Assembly: GCF_016892765.1 (NCBI RefSeq)
Contig: NZ_JAFEMD010000017.1
Coordinates: 1 to 64,000 of the forward strand
DNA: 64,000 nt
Direction of reading: 5' to 3'
Source: Microvirga arvi
GTDB lineage: Bacteria; Pseudomonadota; Alphaproteobacteria; Rhizobiales; Beijerinckiaceae
Part shown: positions 35,482 through 45,591 of the stretch, piece by piece
Layout: each line of letters opens with the position of its first letter
Numbering within the stretch: position 1 is the first letter of the stretch
Made by a program: the position numbers and the translations under genes
Notes under the pieces: generated by a model
What the model was told of the DNA's origin: nothing
The model's database searches: none
Seen by the model: the letters and a program-made list of their open reading frames with translations, nothing else

Positions 35482-38400
35482 ATGGCGTTCATCACCGTCG
35501 AAGGCCCTTCAACCAATCCCGTAGAAGAACTGGCCGCCGCTGAAAATGTCGCGAGGATCAAAGATGCCATCGCGAAAGCCAATGCGGAGTACCTGAAAAA
35601 CCCGTTGGCGGGTCAGGTAGAGGTTCAACTCGGCGCGGGAACATGGGTTGTCACGGGAGACAAGGCAGACGCCTCGACAGGCGCCATTGAACTCCTCTCG
35701 GGGGTCAAGCTGACAGGGACCGGCGACCGCGAGACGGTGATCAAGCTCGAGAACAACTTTGATGCGAGAATCAACGGCATCGTTCGGACTGATCTTGCGA
35801 CTGTCGAGAATGTCACCATCAGCAATCTCGTCATCGACGGAAACCGCGACAACAACATCGGACACCAAGCCGGGTTCATCTGCGGGGTGAAAGCAGATTC
35901 TGGGAATACGCAGACCAACATCACGATCGATGATATAGAGGTGATGAACTGCACGGCGTACGGGATTAATCCGCACGAAGTCACCTATAACATGACGGTC
36001 ACGAATTCCGTTGCCCACAACAACGGGCTTGACGGCTTCGTGGCCGATGGGGTCGTCGGCGGCGTCTACGCGAACAACGAATCCTACAGCAACGATCGTC
36101 ACGGCTTCAACATTCAGAACGCCTCGACCAACATCACTCTCGAGAACAACGTTGCCCACCACAATGGCCTGGGCGCAACCGGAGGCGCCGGCATTGTCGT
36201 TCAGCGCGGCGATATCCAGCGCGGGACAGAGGCTGAGATCGCCCATGTCACAAACGTCCAGATCATCGGAGGCGACTATTATGCCAACACCCGCGAGGGT
36301 ATCCTGGTCAAGCTGTCCGACAATGTGACCATCAGCGGAGCCGAGATTCACGACAACATGCGCCAAGGCGTACGCATCGAGGGCTCCGACAACACGATCC
36401 TCAAGGGAAGTTTCATCTCGAACAATTCGCAGGAGCTCAAAGGCTTTTACGATGAAGTCCAGATCCGTCTGCGTGAGGATTACCCGGATGGCAACCCTGA
36501 CAACAACCCTGCGACCAATCCCATCAAGAATTATTATTCAGACGGCACGCAGATCCTGAACAACGTCATCAACCCGGAGAATGCGCGCTTCGCAATCCGT
36601 GAGGAGCCCACGAACACCGCCGGAGGACCAACCGGAACGGTGATTGCAGGTAATATGACCGGCGGCATTGCAACCGATGGTCCCGACACGCTCACCGGCT
36701 CCGCTGGCGTCGATACGATGGCCGGCGGTAAAGGCGACGACACCTATATCGTCAACAAGGACGGAGACGTCGTCACCGAGAAGCCGAACGAAGGTACTGA
36801 TCATGTCTTCGCTTCGGCCAAGCACACCCTTGAAGCCAACGTAGAAAATCTGACATTGACGGGCGCCGCCGCCATCAACGGCTACGGAAACGAGCTCAAT
36901 AACGTTTTAACTGGTAACGCTGCTGCTAACAATCTTGAGGGCTTTGGCGGAGCAGACACGATCTATGGCGGTGGAGGAACCGACACGCTGCAGGGCGGCG
37001 ATGGCAACGACGTCTATATCGTCGACGACGCTGTTGATCTCATCGTAGAGAAAGCCAATGGCGGTTTGGGCGGCTACGATCAAGTCTTTGCCAGCGTCAG
37101 TTATGCGCTCTCGGCTCAAGTCGAAGAGCTTACGCTGACGGGAACGGCCAACCTGACTGCGGTCGGAAATAGCGGCACAAATACGTTGAACGGCAATGCC
37201 GGGCACAACGTCCTCGATGGCGGCGGCGGCGGCGACAAAATGAGGGGTGGGCTGGGCAACGACATTTACTATGTCGATCACACTCAAGATGTCGTAACGG
37301 AAGCGGCTGGAGAAGGGACTGATACCATCATCAGCTCCATCTCCGTCTCCGTTGCCAGCCCCCTGGCTGCCAATGTGGAGAACCTCTGGCTGCTCGACCC
37401 TGCCAACCCTGGCGATCCTTTAGCAAAATGGGCCATCGAGGGCGCAGGAAATCAGCTCAGCAACACCATCGTGGGCAACAGCGCAGGAAACAAGCTGTAC
37501 GGCTATGGGGGTGACGATACCATGATAGGCGGCGCCGGCAACGATACGTTGGACGGCGGCGAAGGAAGCGATATCGCTCAGTACTCCGGCAACCGTGCGA
37601 GCTACACGATTGCTGGGCTCCTTGCGAACCGGACCGTCGCCGGTGGAACTGAGGGCACGGACACTCTGCTGAACATTGATGTTCTGCAGTTTGCAGATGG
37701 ACGTCTTGTTGGCGACACGTGGGTTCCGACCCCGGTTCCTGCTGCTCCTCCGGTCAGCACGAGCAATCCGGTCGTCAGCCGCACCGGCAACGCCCGATCC
37801 GAAACGCTCAACGGCCGGGACAACATCGACGACATCATCAAGGGCCAAGGTGGCAACGATACGATCAAGGGTCGCGGGGGCAACGACAGGCTCAATGGCG
37901 GCACCGGCAACGACAAGGTCTATGGCGAGAGCGGCGACGATCGTGTCAACGGCGATAGCGGCAATGACTATGTTCATGGCGGATCCGGCAACGACTGGGC
38001 CAGCGGCGGCACCGGAAACGACAGGGTCTATGGCAGCTCCGGGAACGACCGGGTGTATGGCAGCTCCGGGAACGACACCGTCGACGGCGGGTCCGGCAAC
38101 GACTGGGTCTATGGCGACAGCGGCAACGACAGGGTCTATGGCGGTCTTGGCGATGACGTGGTCAATGGCGGAGCCGGCAACGATCGCCTTTATGGCAACG
38201 CGGGCAGCGATGCTTTCGTGTTCAACGCAAGGCTCGGGACTGCCTCGACCGACCGCAAGGTGAGCTTCGACACGATCGTCGACTTCAAGGTCAGGGACGA
38301 CAGCTTCCTGCTCGACAACGCCGTGTTCAAGAAGCTCGGCAGCGGGACGGTGGCCAATCCGACCCAGCTGGACGCCGAGTTCTTCGTCACCGGCACCAAG

Positions 38401-38550
38401 GCGAAGGAGCGGGACGACTACCTGATCTACAACAAGAAGACGGGCGTGCTCTCCTATGACGCAGATGGCTCCGGCAAGGGTCAGGCAGTGGAGTTCGCCC
38501 AGCTGTCGAAGAACCTCGCCCTCACCTACAAGGACTTCTTCGTCTTCTGA
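35482..38550 (+). CDS. Secreted RTX protein with AlgE-type mannuronan C5-epimerase module, catalytic Asp replaced by Asn
   Basis: 1022 residues, AAGGA before ATG. Residues ~75-390 are a right-handed beta-helix matching A-modules of alginate epimerases: NLVIDGNRDN, AYGINPHE (160-166), NGLDGFVAD (Asp189), NDRHGFN (Arg206) and NTREGILVK. In AlgE4 the motif is YGFDPHE with catalytic Asp152; here Asn163 replaces it, while Tyr160, His165, Asp189, Arg206 and the Lys remain. Residues ~395-790 hold spaced RTX blocks with NVENLTLTG-type units. Residues ~793-910 are a dense GGxGxDxUx array, and the C-terminal ~110 residues resemble a type I secretion domain. There is no signal peptide and no adjacent exporter. 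A lyase, an inactive binding protein or a variant epimerase are all possible. Confidence 0.85.
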   Translation: MAFITVEGPSTNPVEELAAAENVARIKDAIAKANAEYLKNPLAGQVEVQLGAGTWVVTGDKADASTGAIELLSGVKLTGTGDRETVIKLENNFDARINGIVRTDLATVENVTISNLVIDGNRDNNIGHQAGFICGVKADSGNTQTNITIDDIEVMNCTAYGINPHEVTYNMTVTNSVAHNNGLDGFVADGVVGGVYANNESYSNDRHGFNIQNASTNITLENNVAHHNGLGATGGAGIVVQRGDIQRGTEAEIAHVTNVQIIGGDYYANTREGILVKLSDNVTISGAEIHDNMRQGVRIEGSDNTILKGSFISNNSQELKGFYDEVQIRLREDYPDGNPDNNPATNPIKNYYSDGTQILNNVINPENARFAIREEPTNTAGGPTGTVIAGNMTGGIATDGPDTLTGSAGVDTMAGGKGDDTYIVNKDGDVVTEKPNEGTDHVFASAKHTLEANVENLTLTGAAAINGYGNELNNVLTGNAAANNLEGFGGADTIYGGGGTDTLQGGDGNDVYIVDDAVDLIVEKANGGLGGYDQVFASVSYALSAQVEELTLTGTANLTAVGNSGTNTLNGNAGHNVLDGGGGGDKMRGGLGNDIYYVDHTQDVVTEAAGEGTDTIISSISVSVASPLAANVENLWLLDPANPGDPLAKWAIEGAGNQLSNTIVGNSAGNKLYGYGGDDTMIGGAGNDTLDGGEGSDIAQYSGNRASYTIAGLLANRTVAGGTEGTDTLLNIDVLQFADGRLVGDTWVPTPVPAAPPVSTSNPVVSRTGNARSETLNGRDNIDDIIKGQGGNDTIKGRGGNDRLNGGTGNDKVYGESGDDRVNGDSGNDYVHGGSGNDWASGGTGNDRVYGSSGNDRVYGSSGNDTVDGGSGNDWVYGDSGNDRVYGGLGDDVVNGGAGNDRLYGNAGSDAFVFNARLGTASTDRKVSFDTIVDFKVRDDSFLLDNAVFKKLGSGTVANPTQLDAEFFVTGTKAKERDDYLIYNKKTGVLSYDADGSGKGQAVEFAQLSKNLALTYKDFFVF

Positions 38551-38565
38551 CACCATCCCGCTCAA

Positions 38566-38602
38566 AGAGCCCCGGCCGAAAGGTCCGGGGCTCTTCTCGT
38601 TC
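38566..38602 (+). terminator. Rho-independent terminator after the RTX gene
   Basis: agagccccgg (38566-38575) pairs with ccggggctct (38585-38594), followed by a T-rich tail (tctcgttct). It starts 16 bases after the stop codon. Confidence 0.85.
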
Positions 38603-38765
38603 TGCGATTGAACTCCAATCGCTCCCCTGTTCGGGGACGCAAGCCTGCCGATCGCATTTGAGTGATCGGCGGACAGGTGACAAGCTACATCGACACCTAT
38701 AAAGACGAGGCAGTTTCACATCAAAAAAAACAGAATACTCTATTCTACATCTGAAAGATGATAAT

Positions 38766-40142
38766 ATGGCTGCCCGCGGAGCCCTTGACCTGATCGGCCT
38801 CACCCCCCTTGTCGAGGTCACGAACCTCGACACCGGCCCGTGCCGGCTCTTCCTCAAGCTCGAGAGCGCCAATCCCAGCGGCTCCATCAAGGATCGCCCG
38901 GCCCGTGCCATGATCGAGGCAGCTGAAGCTGACGGGCGACTGAAGCCCGGCGGCACCATCGTCGAGGCGACGGCCGGCAACACCGGCGTCGGGCTGGCGC
39001 TGGTCGGTGCCACCAAGGGCTATCGGACATTGCTCGTGGTGCCGGACAAGATGTCCCGGGAGAAGGTCCTGCATGCCAAGGCGCTGGGCGCCGAGGTGGT
39101 CATCACCCGCTCCGATGTCGGCAAGGGCCACCCGGATTATTACCAGGACCTCGCTCAGGCGATCACCAACAAGACGCCTGGTGCCGTCTACATCAACCAA
39201 TTCGAGAACCCGGCCAACCCAGCGGCCCATGAGGCGAGCACCGGCCCCGAGATCCTGGAAGGAATGGGCGGTGACGTCGACGCCGTCGTGGTCGGCGTCG
39301 GCTCCGGTGGCACGCTCACGGGTGTCGGGCGCTACCTCAAAAAGGCCTCGCCCAAGACCGCCATGGTGCTGGCCGATCCGGCCGGCTCGATCCTTGCGCC
39401 ACTGGTCGAGACGGGCCGGATGACGGAGGCCGGCTCCTGGGCGGTGGAGGGCATCGGCGAGGATTTCGTGCCGCCGAACTGCGATCTTTCCCTAGTGAAG
39501 AAGGCCTATTCCATCACCGACAAGGAGAGCTTCTCCGCAGCGCGCGAGCTCCTGCGCAAGGAAGGTATCCTGGCGGGCTCCTCCTCCGGTACGCTTCTGG
39601 CCGCCGCCCTGCGTTACTGTCGCGAACAGACGGAACCAAAGCGGGTCGTCACGCTCGTTTGCGACACGGGCGCCAAGTACCTCTCGAAGGTGTTCAACGA
39701 TGCCTTCATCGCGCAGGAAGGCTGGCTCGACCGCAAGGTGACCGGCACGGCGCGCGACGTGGTGATCAACCCCTTCGGCGAGGGTGCGACCATCTTTGTC
39801 TCGCCCAACGAGACGCTGCGCTCCGCCTTTGCGCGCATGCGTTCCTCCGACGTCTCGCAGCTGCCGGTCATCGAGAATGGTCGGGTGGTCGGCCTCATCG
39901 ACGAGAGCGACATCCTCGATGCGCTTGTGGCCAACGAGAGCGCACCTCAGAGCGTGTTCAACAAGCCCGTGCGCGACGTGATGGTGACACGCCTGCAGAC
40001 CATCTCTGCAAAGGCTCCAGTCAAGGAGCTTCTTCCCCTCTTTGCCGCCGGCCTCGTGCCGGTGATCATGGATGGCGACGCCTTCGTCGGTCTTGCCACC
40101 CGCATCGACCTCATCAACTTCTTCCGGATCCAAGCTCCATGA
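38766..40142 (+). CDS. Cystathionine beta-synthase
   Basis: 458 residues. The PLP fold-type II domain (1-325) has the lysine in NPSGSIKDRPA (Lys42), TAGNTGVGLA and the phosphate-binding GSGGTLTGVGR. Two CBS domains follow (residues ~335-458), with FVSPNETLRSAFARM and DESDILDALV. It condenses serine and homocysteine to cystathionine. The tail domains may bind an adenosyl ligand. The stop overlaps the next gene's start (ATGA), so the two transsulfuration genes are coupled. Cysteine synthase activity is an alternative, but the CBS pair favours CBS. Confidence 0.9.
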   Translation: MAARGALDLIGLTPLVEVTNLDTGPCRLFLKLESANPSGSIKDRPARAMIEAAEADGRLKPGGTIVEATAGNTGVGLALVGATKGYRTLLVVPDKMSREKVLHAKALGAEVVITRSDVGKGHPDYYQDLAQAITNKTPGAVYINQFENPANPAAHEASTGPEILEGMGGDVDAVVVGVGSGGTLTGVGRYLKKASPKTAMVLADPAGSILAPLVETGRMTEAGSWAVEGIGEDFVPPNCDLSLVKKAYSITDKESFSAARELLRKEGILAGSSSGTLLAAALRYCREQTEPKRVVTLVCDTGAKYLSKVFNDAFIAQEGWLDRKVTGTARDVVINPFGEGATIFVSPNETLRSAFARMRSSDVSQLPVIENGRVVGLIDESDILDALVANESAPQSVFNKPVRDVMVTRLQTISAKAPVKELLPLFAAGLVPVIMDGDAFVGLATRIDLINFFRIQAP

Positions 40143-41299
40143 CCGCCCGCAACCAGCTCGATTTCGCCACCCGCTGCATCCATGCAGGCCAGTCGCCCGA
40201 TCCCACGACGGGCGCGGTGATGATGCCGATCTACGCCACCTCGACTTTCGCGCAGGAGAGCCCCGGCGTTCACAAGGGTTTCGAATATGCCCGCTCGCAG
40301 AACCCGACCCGCATGGCCTTCGAGCGCTGCATCGCCGACCTCGAAAGCGGCTCCGCGGCCTTCGCTTTCTCGTCGGGCCTTGCCGCGAGCGCAACCGTGC
40401 TCGACATGCTGGAGCATGGCTCGCACATCGTCGCCTCGGACGATCTCTATGGCGGCACGCGCCGCCTTTTCGAGCGCGTGCGCAGGAAGTCTGCAGGGCT
40501 CGACATCTCTTATGTCGATCTCGGCGATCCCGATGCGGTGAAGGCGGCTTTGCGCCCCAACACCAAACTCGTCTGGGTCGAGACGCCGACCAATCCGCTC
40601 CTGAAGCTCGCCGATCTCGAAGCCATTGCCGCGGCAGTTCGCGGGCACGGCACATGGCTTGTCGCCGACAACACCTTTGCCAGTCCCTGGGTCCAGCGAC
40701 CGCTCGAATTCGGCTTCGACATCGTGGTGCATTCGACCACGAAATACCTCAACGGCCATTCCGACATGGTCGGCGGCGTGGTGATCGTCGGTCAGAATCA
40801 GGAAGTCCGAGAGAAGATCGCCTTCCTGCAGAATGCGGTCGGCTCCGTGTCAGGTCCGTTCGACAGCTTCCTGGCCCTGCGCGGCCTGAAAACCCTGTCG
40901 CTGCGCATGGAGCGGCACTGCACCTCGGCCCTCAAGATCGCCCAATTCCTCGAATCTCATCCGGGCGTGGACGGCGTGATCTATCCGGGCCTCGCCTCGC
41001 ATCCGCAGCATGAATTGGCCAAACGCCAGATGCGCGGCTTCGGCGGCATCATAACCGCCCGCATCAAGGGCGGGCTCGATGGCGCGACGCGCGTCCTGGA
41101 GCGCTGCCAGCTCTTCACGCTGGCCGAGAGCTTAGGGGGCGTGGAAAGCCTCATCGAGCATCCGGCGATCATGACCCATGCCTCGGTGCCGCCGGAGGTG
41201 CGAGCCGAGCTCGGCATCGATGACGGTCTCGTGCGCCTGTCGGTCGGCATCGAGGATGCACACGACCTGATCGAGGATCTGCGCTCCGCCTTGGCGTAA
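40139..41299 (+). CDS. Cystathionine gamma-lyase-type PLP enzyme
   Basis: 386 residues. Cys/Met-metabolism PLP family: TRCIHAGQSPDPTTGAVMMP, YARSQNPTR, SSGLAASATVLDML, VETPTNPLLKLADL, VADNTFASP and Schiff-base lysine HSTTKYLNGHSD (Lys202). The C-terminal half has LAESLGGVESLIEHPAIMTH and RLSVGIEDAHDLIEDL. Coupling to a cystathionine synthase by a 4-bp overlap favours gamma-lyase (cysteine from cystathionine). Gamma-synthase or beta-lyase cannot be excluded by sequence alone. Confidence 0.88.
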   Translation: MTARNQLDFATRCIHAGQSPDPTTGAVMMPIYATSTFAQESPGVHKGFEYARSQNPTRMAFERCIADLESGSAAFAFSSGLAASATVLDMLEHGSHIVASDDLYGGTRRLFERVRRKSAGLDISYVDLGDPDAVKAALRPNTKLVWVETPTNPLLKLADLEAIAAAVRGHGTWLVADNTFASPWVQRPLEFGFDIVVHSTTKYLNGHSDMVGGVVIVGQNQEVREKIAFLQNAVGSVSGPFDSFLALRGLKTLSLRMERHCTSALKIAQFLESHPGVDGVIYPGLASHPQHELAKRQMRGFGGIITARIKGGLDGATRVLERCQLFTLAESLGGVESLIEHPAIMTHASVPPEVRAELGIDDGLVRLSVGIEDAHDLIEDLRSALA

Positions 41300-41344
41300 A
41301 GACTTCCGAATCGCAGTTCCGCGGGACGAAACACAATCCTGCTC

Positions 41345-42150
41345 CTGCCTGTCGTCACCGGCCTTATGCCGGTAATCGCGATTGGCAAGGCGCAACGCTC
41401 TTCCCGATCAGGATGGCCGGAACCGATCCCCAGATCACGTTCGGGACGGCTATGGCGCTGATATGCCGATCCATCGATGTCAAAGAGCCAGCGCCTTGGG
41501 GCCCGCAGCCTGAGCTGCGAGCCTTGCGGGGAGATCGAGGGTGGCGCGTCGGGCAGCCCGGCTCGATGATGTGTGGTGAAAGGGAAGAGCCGGACTGCTC
41601 GTCACGCGCGGTTTGTTTCAGCGGACCTGGATCGAAGCCAGGATCGGCCACCCGCGATCACAGGTGTGCGAGACCTGCGGCGGGACCGCTCCCTGCCCCA
41701 CTCTTGCGACGCCTCGCGAGCGCGCCCCTCGAGGGCGGGGATAGGGAATGATATAGCCCAGCTTAGGACGATTGTCAAGAACAAAGTGAGAACGCACAAC
41801 CTGCCCTCTCCCCTGTGCGGGAGAGGGTGGCCCTCGCGTCAGCGAGGGTCGGGAGAGGGGCGGTGCGAGACCGATGACGTCCCCTCTCCCGGCTCACTTT
41901 CGTTCGCCACCCTCCCCCGCAAAGGGGGGAGGGAACGCCCGCACCCCGTCATGGCCGTCCTTGGACTTGATCCGGGGATCGTCCCGGTGATGACGGAGCG
42001 GGTGTCAGGACCGGGGCAGCCTCAGAACCGAGAGGGATCAGAACTGGGGTGTCATTCCCGGAAGGACGCGCAAGCGGAAGGGAAGGGAATCCATAGCGCT
42101 GAGCATGGAGTGAATCTCCTTCTCTCGCTGCGCTCACCGGGGATGACGCC
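41345..42150. repeat. Mosaic of intergenic palindromic repeats
   Basis: A gene-free stretch packed with inverted repeats. ccctctccc/gggagaggg (41804-41827, 9-bp arms) is followed by ccctcgc/gcgaggg (41831-41848). Further copies include the cgtcatggccg/cggtgatgacg pair at 41948-41995 and the gtcattcccgg/ccggggatgac type around 42050-42146. Such REP-like mosaics are frequent in Methylobacterium and Microvirga intergenic DNA. The region separates the gamma-lyase gene from hutC. Confidence 0.7.
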
Positions 42151-42155
42151 TGGCC

Positions 42156-42881
42156 TTACGCAACCGGCGAGAAGCGTCCGACGAGCTGATGCCGGTCACC
42201 GGGATAGGTGATGCGCGCCTCGGTGACGAATGCGCCCGCCTGCCAGGTGCGCCGCTCCAGCATGAGGCAGGCCGTTCCCGTCTGGATCTGAAGCCGCTTG
42301 GCCATGGTGCTGTCCGCATTGACCGCACGGACGATATGCTCCGCATCCGTCCATGGCACGCGCCGCAGGAGCCAAGTCCCGGGCGGATCGTCCTTGAACG
42401 GCTCCCTGTCCGCTTCGGGCACGGTCGCGAGGTTGATCAGGCGCTGCTCGAAAGCCTGTGGCACATCATCCATCACGTGAAGCGTCGAGAGGCAGAGCAT
42501 CTCCGTCCCCGCCGGCAATCCCGTGCGCTGCGCGCCCGCGGCATCGATGGACTCGATGGAGCGGTGTACGATCTTGAAGCGATACTCAAGCCCGGCCCGC
42601 GCGGCCTCGAGGGCGAAATCCTGGATCTGCAGCACGGCCTGCTGGCTGCTCGGCTCCGCCACGACCGTCCCTGCACGGCGGCGGCGCGTGACGAGGCCGT
42701 TGGCGGCAAGCGTCGAGAGCACCTTGTTCACCGTCATCCGTGAGCAGCCGTATTCGGCCATCAGCTCGTGCTCGAAGGGAATGCGGTGACCCGGCACCCA
42801 TTCGCCGGACATGATCTTGGCCTCGATATCGTCGCGGATACGCTGATGCAGATGCTTCATGCCGACAGGATCTTCTCTCAT
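42156..42881 (-). CDS. hutC: Histidine utilisation repressor, GntR family
   Basis: 241 residues. The N-terminal winged helix (IRDDIEAKIMSGEWVPGHRIPFEHELMAEYGCSRMTVNKVLSTLAANGLV) is the GntR type, and the C-terminal UTRA domain has VMDDVPQAFEQRLINLATVPEAD and LERRTWQAGAFVTEARITYPGDRHQL. This matches HutC, whose ligand is urocanate. Its start overlaps the hutF stop by 4 bp. It likely binds the palindromes at 44323-44362 and 50425. Confidence 0.93.
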   Translation of the reverse strand: MREDPVGMKHLHQRIRDDIEAKIMSGEWVPGHRIPFEHELMAEYGCSRMTVNKVLSTLAANGLVTRRRRAGTVVAEPSSQQAVLQIQDFALEAARAGLEYRFKIVHRSIESIDAAGAQRTGLPAGTEMLCLSTLHVMDDVPQAFEQRLINLATVPEADREPFKDDPPGTWLLRRVPWTDAEHIVRAVNADSTMAKRLQIQTGTACLMLERRTWQAGAFVTEARITYPGDRHQLVGRFSPVA

Positions 42882-44236
42882 GCCAGGATGCGAGCCATGG
42901 CGCGCGCATAGCGGGCGCGGATGGTGTCACGGTTCACATGCCGGCCGCTCCTTACCACAGGCTTGCCTGCGACGAACACGGTATCGAGAGCGGATTTGCC
43001 GGTCACGAACACATATGCGTCGAGCCAGCGGTCGCCGGAGATGCCGGCAAGATCGGGATGGTCCGCATCGAGCACCACGAGGTCGGCGCGATGCCCTGCG
43101 GCGATCGCGCCGATCCGCCGCCCGAGAGCCTGGGCTCCGCCGGTCAGCGCCTTCTCGTAGAGGCTGCGCCCCGTCGACTGCCCCTCGTGCTCGGCCAGGA
43201 CATTGCGGGCGCGGTGCTTGAGGCGCTGGCTGTACTCGAACTGCTTGAGCTCACCCGGTGCCGAAATCTCGATATTGGAATCAGACCCGACGCCGAAGCG
43301 GCCTCCTGCTGCGAGGTAATCCACACCCTCGAAGATGCCGTCGCCGAGATTGGCTTCGGTGATCGGGCACAGGCCTGCCACGGCGCCGCTCGTGGCGATG
43401 CCCTTCACCTCCTGCGGGTCGAGATGCGTGGCGTGGATCAGGCACCAGCGTCGATCCACAGGCGCATGGTCGAGCAGCCACGCCACCGGACGCTGCCCCG
43501 ACCAGGCGAGGCAATCCTCGACCTCCTTCACCTGCTCGGCAATGTGGATGTGGATGGGCCCCTCACCCGCCATGGCGGCGACCTCGCTCAGGTTCTCGGG
43601 CGTCACCGCGCGCAGGCTGTGCGGCGCGATGCCGACGACGGCATCGTCGAGACCGGCCACGGCCTTGCGTGCGCCTTCCACCAGGCGTGAATAACCCTCG
43701 ACATCGTTGATGAAGCGCCGCTGCCCCTCAGAGGGCGCAGCACCGCCGAAGCCGCCTTGCGCGTAGAAAACGGGCAGGAGGGTCAAGCCCATGCCCGTGT
43801 CCCGAGCCGCGGCCGCAATGCGTCCGGAGAGCTCGGCCATGTCGGCATAGGGGCGGCCCTGCGCATCGTGGTGAAGATAATGGAACTCGGCAAGCGCCGT
43901 GAACCCGCCTTCCAGCATCTCCATCATGGCGAAGGCCGCAACGGCCTCGACGTCGTCGGGCGTAAGAGAGCCAAGGAAGCGGTACATCACCTGCCGCCAT
44001 GTCCAGAAGCTGTCCCCTTCCGGTCCGCGGGTTTCCGCCAGTCCCGCCATACCGCGCTGGAAGGTGTGGCTGTGCAGGTTGGGGAGTCCGGGAAGTGCGA
44101 TTCCGGCAATCCGCTCGCGGCCCTCGGCGGAAGCCCCCGCATGCACGGCGGCAATCGTCCCGCCCTCGATGTCCACCCCGACATTCCGGGCCCAGCCGTG
44201 GGCAAGGAAGGCATGATCGAGAATGAGCCTGCGCAT
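42878..44236 (-). CDS. hutF: Formimidoylglutamate deiminase
   Basis: 452 residues from ATG 44236. Amidohydrolase fold with GLPNLHSHTFQRGMAGL (zinc HxH), IHIHIAEQVKEVEDCL (His), LIHATHLDPQEV and GVGSDSNIEISAP (Asp). It converts N-formimino-L-glutamate to N-formyl-L-glutamate and ammonia, the alphaproteobacterial/pseudomonad branch that then uses HutG. Immediately followed by hutC in a two-gene minus-strand operon and divergent from hutI. Confidence 0.94.
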   Translation of the reverse strand: MRRLILDHAFLAHGWARNVGVDIEGGTIAAVHAGASAEGRERIAGIALPGLPNLHSHTFQRGMAGLAETRGPEGDSFWTWRQVMYRFLGSLTPDDVEAVAAFAMMEMLEGGFTALAEFHYLHHDAQGRPYADMAELSGRIAAAARDTGMGLTLLPVFYAQGGFGGAAPSEGQRRFINDVEGYSRLVEGARKAVAGLDDAVVGIAPHSLRAVTPENLSEVAAMAGEGPIHIHIAEQVKEVEDCLAWSGQRPVAWLLDHAPVDRRWCLIHATHLDPQEVKGIATSGAVAGLCPITEANLGDGIFEGVDYLAAGGRFGVGSDSNIEISAPGELKQFEYSQRLKHRARNVLAEHEGQSTGRSLYEKALTGGAQALGRRIGAIAAGHRADLVVLDADHPDLAGISGDRWLDAYVFVTGKSALDTVFVAGKPVVRSGRHVNRDTIRARYARAMARILA

Positions 44237-44322
44237 CGCTGAAACCCTTGCAAAGCGGCCTTGAGGGTTGGCAGCCGCCAAAAAGCCACGTCACCGCTCG
44301 ACCATCAGAACCGATCGAATAC

Positions 44323-44330
44323 GTCTAGAC
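44323..44330. promoter_or_regulatory. Possible HutC half-palindrome on the hutF side
   Basis: gtctagac in acgtctagacaa matches the better site (atgtctatacat) at 9 of 12 positions. It lies 87 bases upstream of hutF in the divergent hutF-hutI promoter. Confidence 0.4.
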
Positions 44331-44350
44331 AATACCGATTGTTCGCGATT

Positions 44351-44362
44351 ATGTATAGACAT
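44351..44362. promoter_or_regulatory. HutC operator candidate before hutI
   Basis: atgtatagacat, 27 bases before hutI. Its exact reverse complement occurs at 50425-50436 before the hut ABC importer, and it fits the GTATA-type near-palindrome known for HutC. Confidence 0.6.
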
Positions 44363-44388
44363 TATCGCAACCTCAGCGGAGCAGGAAC

Positions 44389-45591
44389 ATGCGCTTCGAC
44401 CGGGTATGGCACAACGCTCGCCTCGCCACGCTAGCCGGGAACGATCTCGGGATCGTCGAGAACGGCGCCGTTGCATCGAAGGATGGTCGCATCGCCTTTG
44501 CCGGACCGGCCCAAGACCTCCCGATCGGCTGGGATGCGACCGAGCGGATCGACTGCGAAGGCCGCTGGATCACTCCCGGGCTCGTCGACTGTCACACCCA
44601 CCTCGTCTATGGCGGCGACCGGGCGCATGAATTCGAATTGCGCCTGAAGGGCGCGAGCTACGAGGAGATCGCCCGGGCCGGCGGCGGAATCGTCTCCACC
44701 GTCAAAGCCACCCGCGCCGCGAGCGAGGACGAACTCGTGGCCACTGCCCTGCCCCGCCTCGACCATCTCATCGCCGAGGGCTGCACCACCATCGAGATCA
44801 AGTCGGGCTACGGGCTTGATCTAGAGACGGAAGCCCGATCCTTGCGCGCCGCGCGCCGCCTGGCGAGCGAGCGTCCCGTCTCCGTGACCACCACCTTCCT
44901 CGGCGCCCACGCCCTGCCGCCGGAAGCCAGCGGCGACAAGGATGCCTTCATCGACAAGGTCTGCACCGAGATGCTGCCGGTCTTGGCCCAGGAGGGCTTG
45001 GTCGATGCGGTCGACGCCTTCTGCGAGGGCATCGCCTTTTCGCCTGCGCAGACCGCCCGCGTGTTCGATGCGGCCAAGGCGCTGGGGCTGGAACTCAAGC
45101 TCCATGCCGATCAGCTCTCCAATCTGCACGGCGCGAAGCTCGCCGCTGAATACGGCGCTCTCTCGGCGGATCACCTTGAATATACGGATGAGGACGGTGC
45201 TGCGGCGATGGCAAAGGCGGGTACGGTGGCGGTGCTGCTTCCGGGCGCCTTCTACATGCTGCGCGAAACGAAGGTGCCGCCGATTGCTGCCTTCCGGAAA
45301 GCCGGCACGCGGATGGCGCTCGCCACCGATTGCAATCCCGGCACGTCGCCGCTCACCTCGCTCCTGCTCACCGTGAACATGGGCGCGACGCTGTTCCGCC
45401 TGACCGTCGAGGAATGCATCGCCGGCGTGACGCGCGAGGCGGCCCGTGCGCTCGGACGACTCGATGAGATCGGCACGCTGGAACCCGGCAAGTCCTGCGA
45501 TCTCGCGATCTGGAATATCGAGCGCCCGGCGGAGCTCGTCTACCGCATCGGCTTCAACCCGCTTCACGCCCGTGTCTGGAGGGGACAGTGA
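44389..45591 (+). CDS. hutI: Imidazolonepropionase
   Basis: 400 residues. Amidohydrolase features include [70 protein letters not shown] and [14 protein letters not shown]. It hydrolyses imidazolone propionate to formiminoglutamate. First gene of hutI-H-G-U-D; its stop overlaps hutH. A HutC-type site precedes it. Confidence 0.96.
   Translation: MRFDRVWHNARLATLAGNDLGIVENGAVASKDGRIAFAGPAQDLPIGWDATERIDCEGRWITPGLVDCHTHLVYGGDRAHEFELRLKGASYEEIARAGGGIVSTVKATRAASEDELVATALPRLDHLIAEGCTTIEIKSGYGLDLETEARSLRAARRLASERPVSVTTTFLGAHALPPEASGDKDAFIDKVCTEMLPVLAQEGLVDAVDAFCEGIAFSPAQTARVFDAAKALGLELKLHADQLSNLHGAKLAAEYGALSADHLEYTDEDGAAAMAKAGTVAVLLPGAFYMLRETKVPPIAAFRKAGTRMALATDCNPGTSPLTSLLLTVNMGATLFRLTVEECIAGVTREAARALGRLDEIGTLEPGKSCDLAIWNIERPAELVYRIGFNPLHARVWRGQ

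Noticed and set aside
38700..38765. Possible SAM-type riboswitch before the CBS gene
   Set aside because: The leader is short and AT-rich with no conserved stem set.
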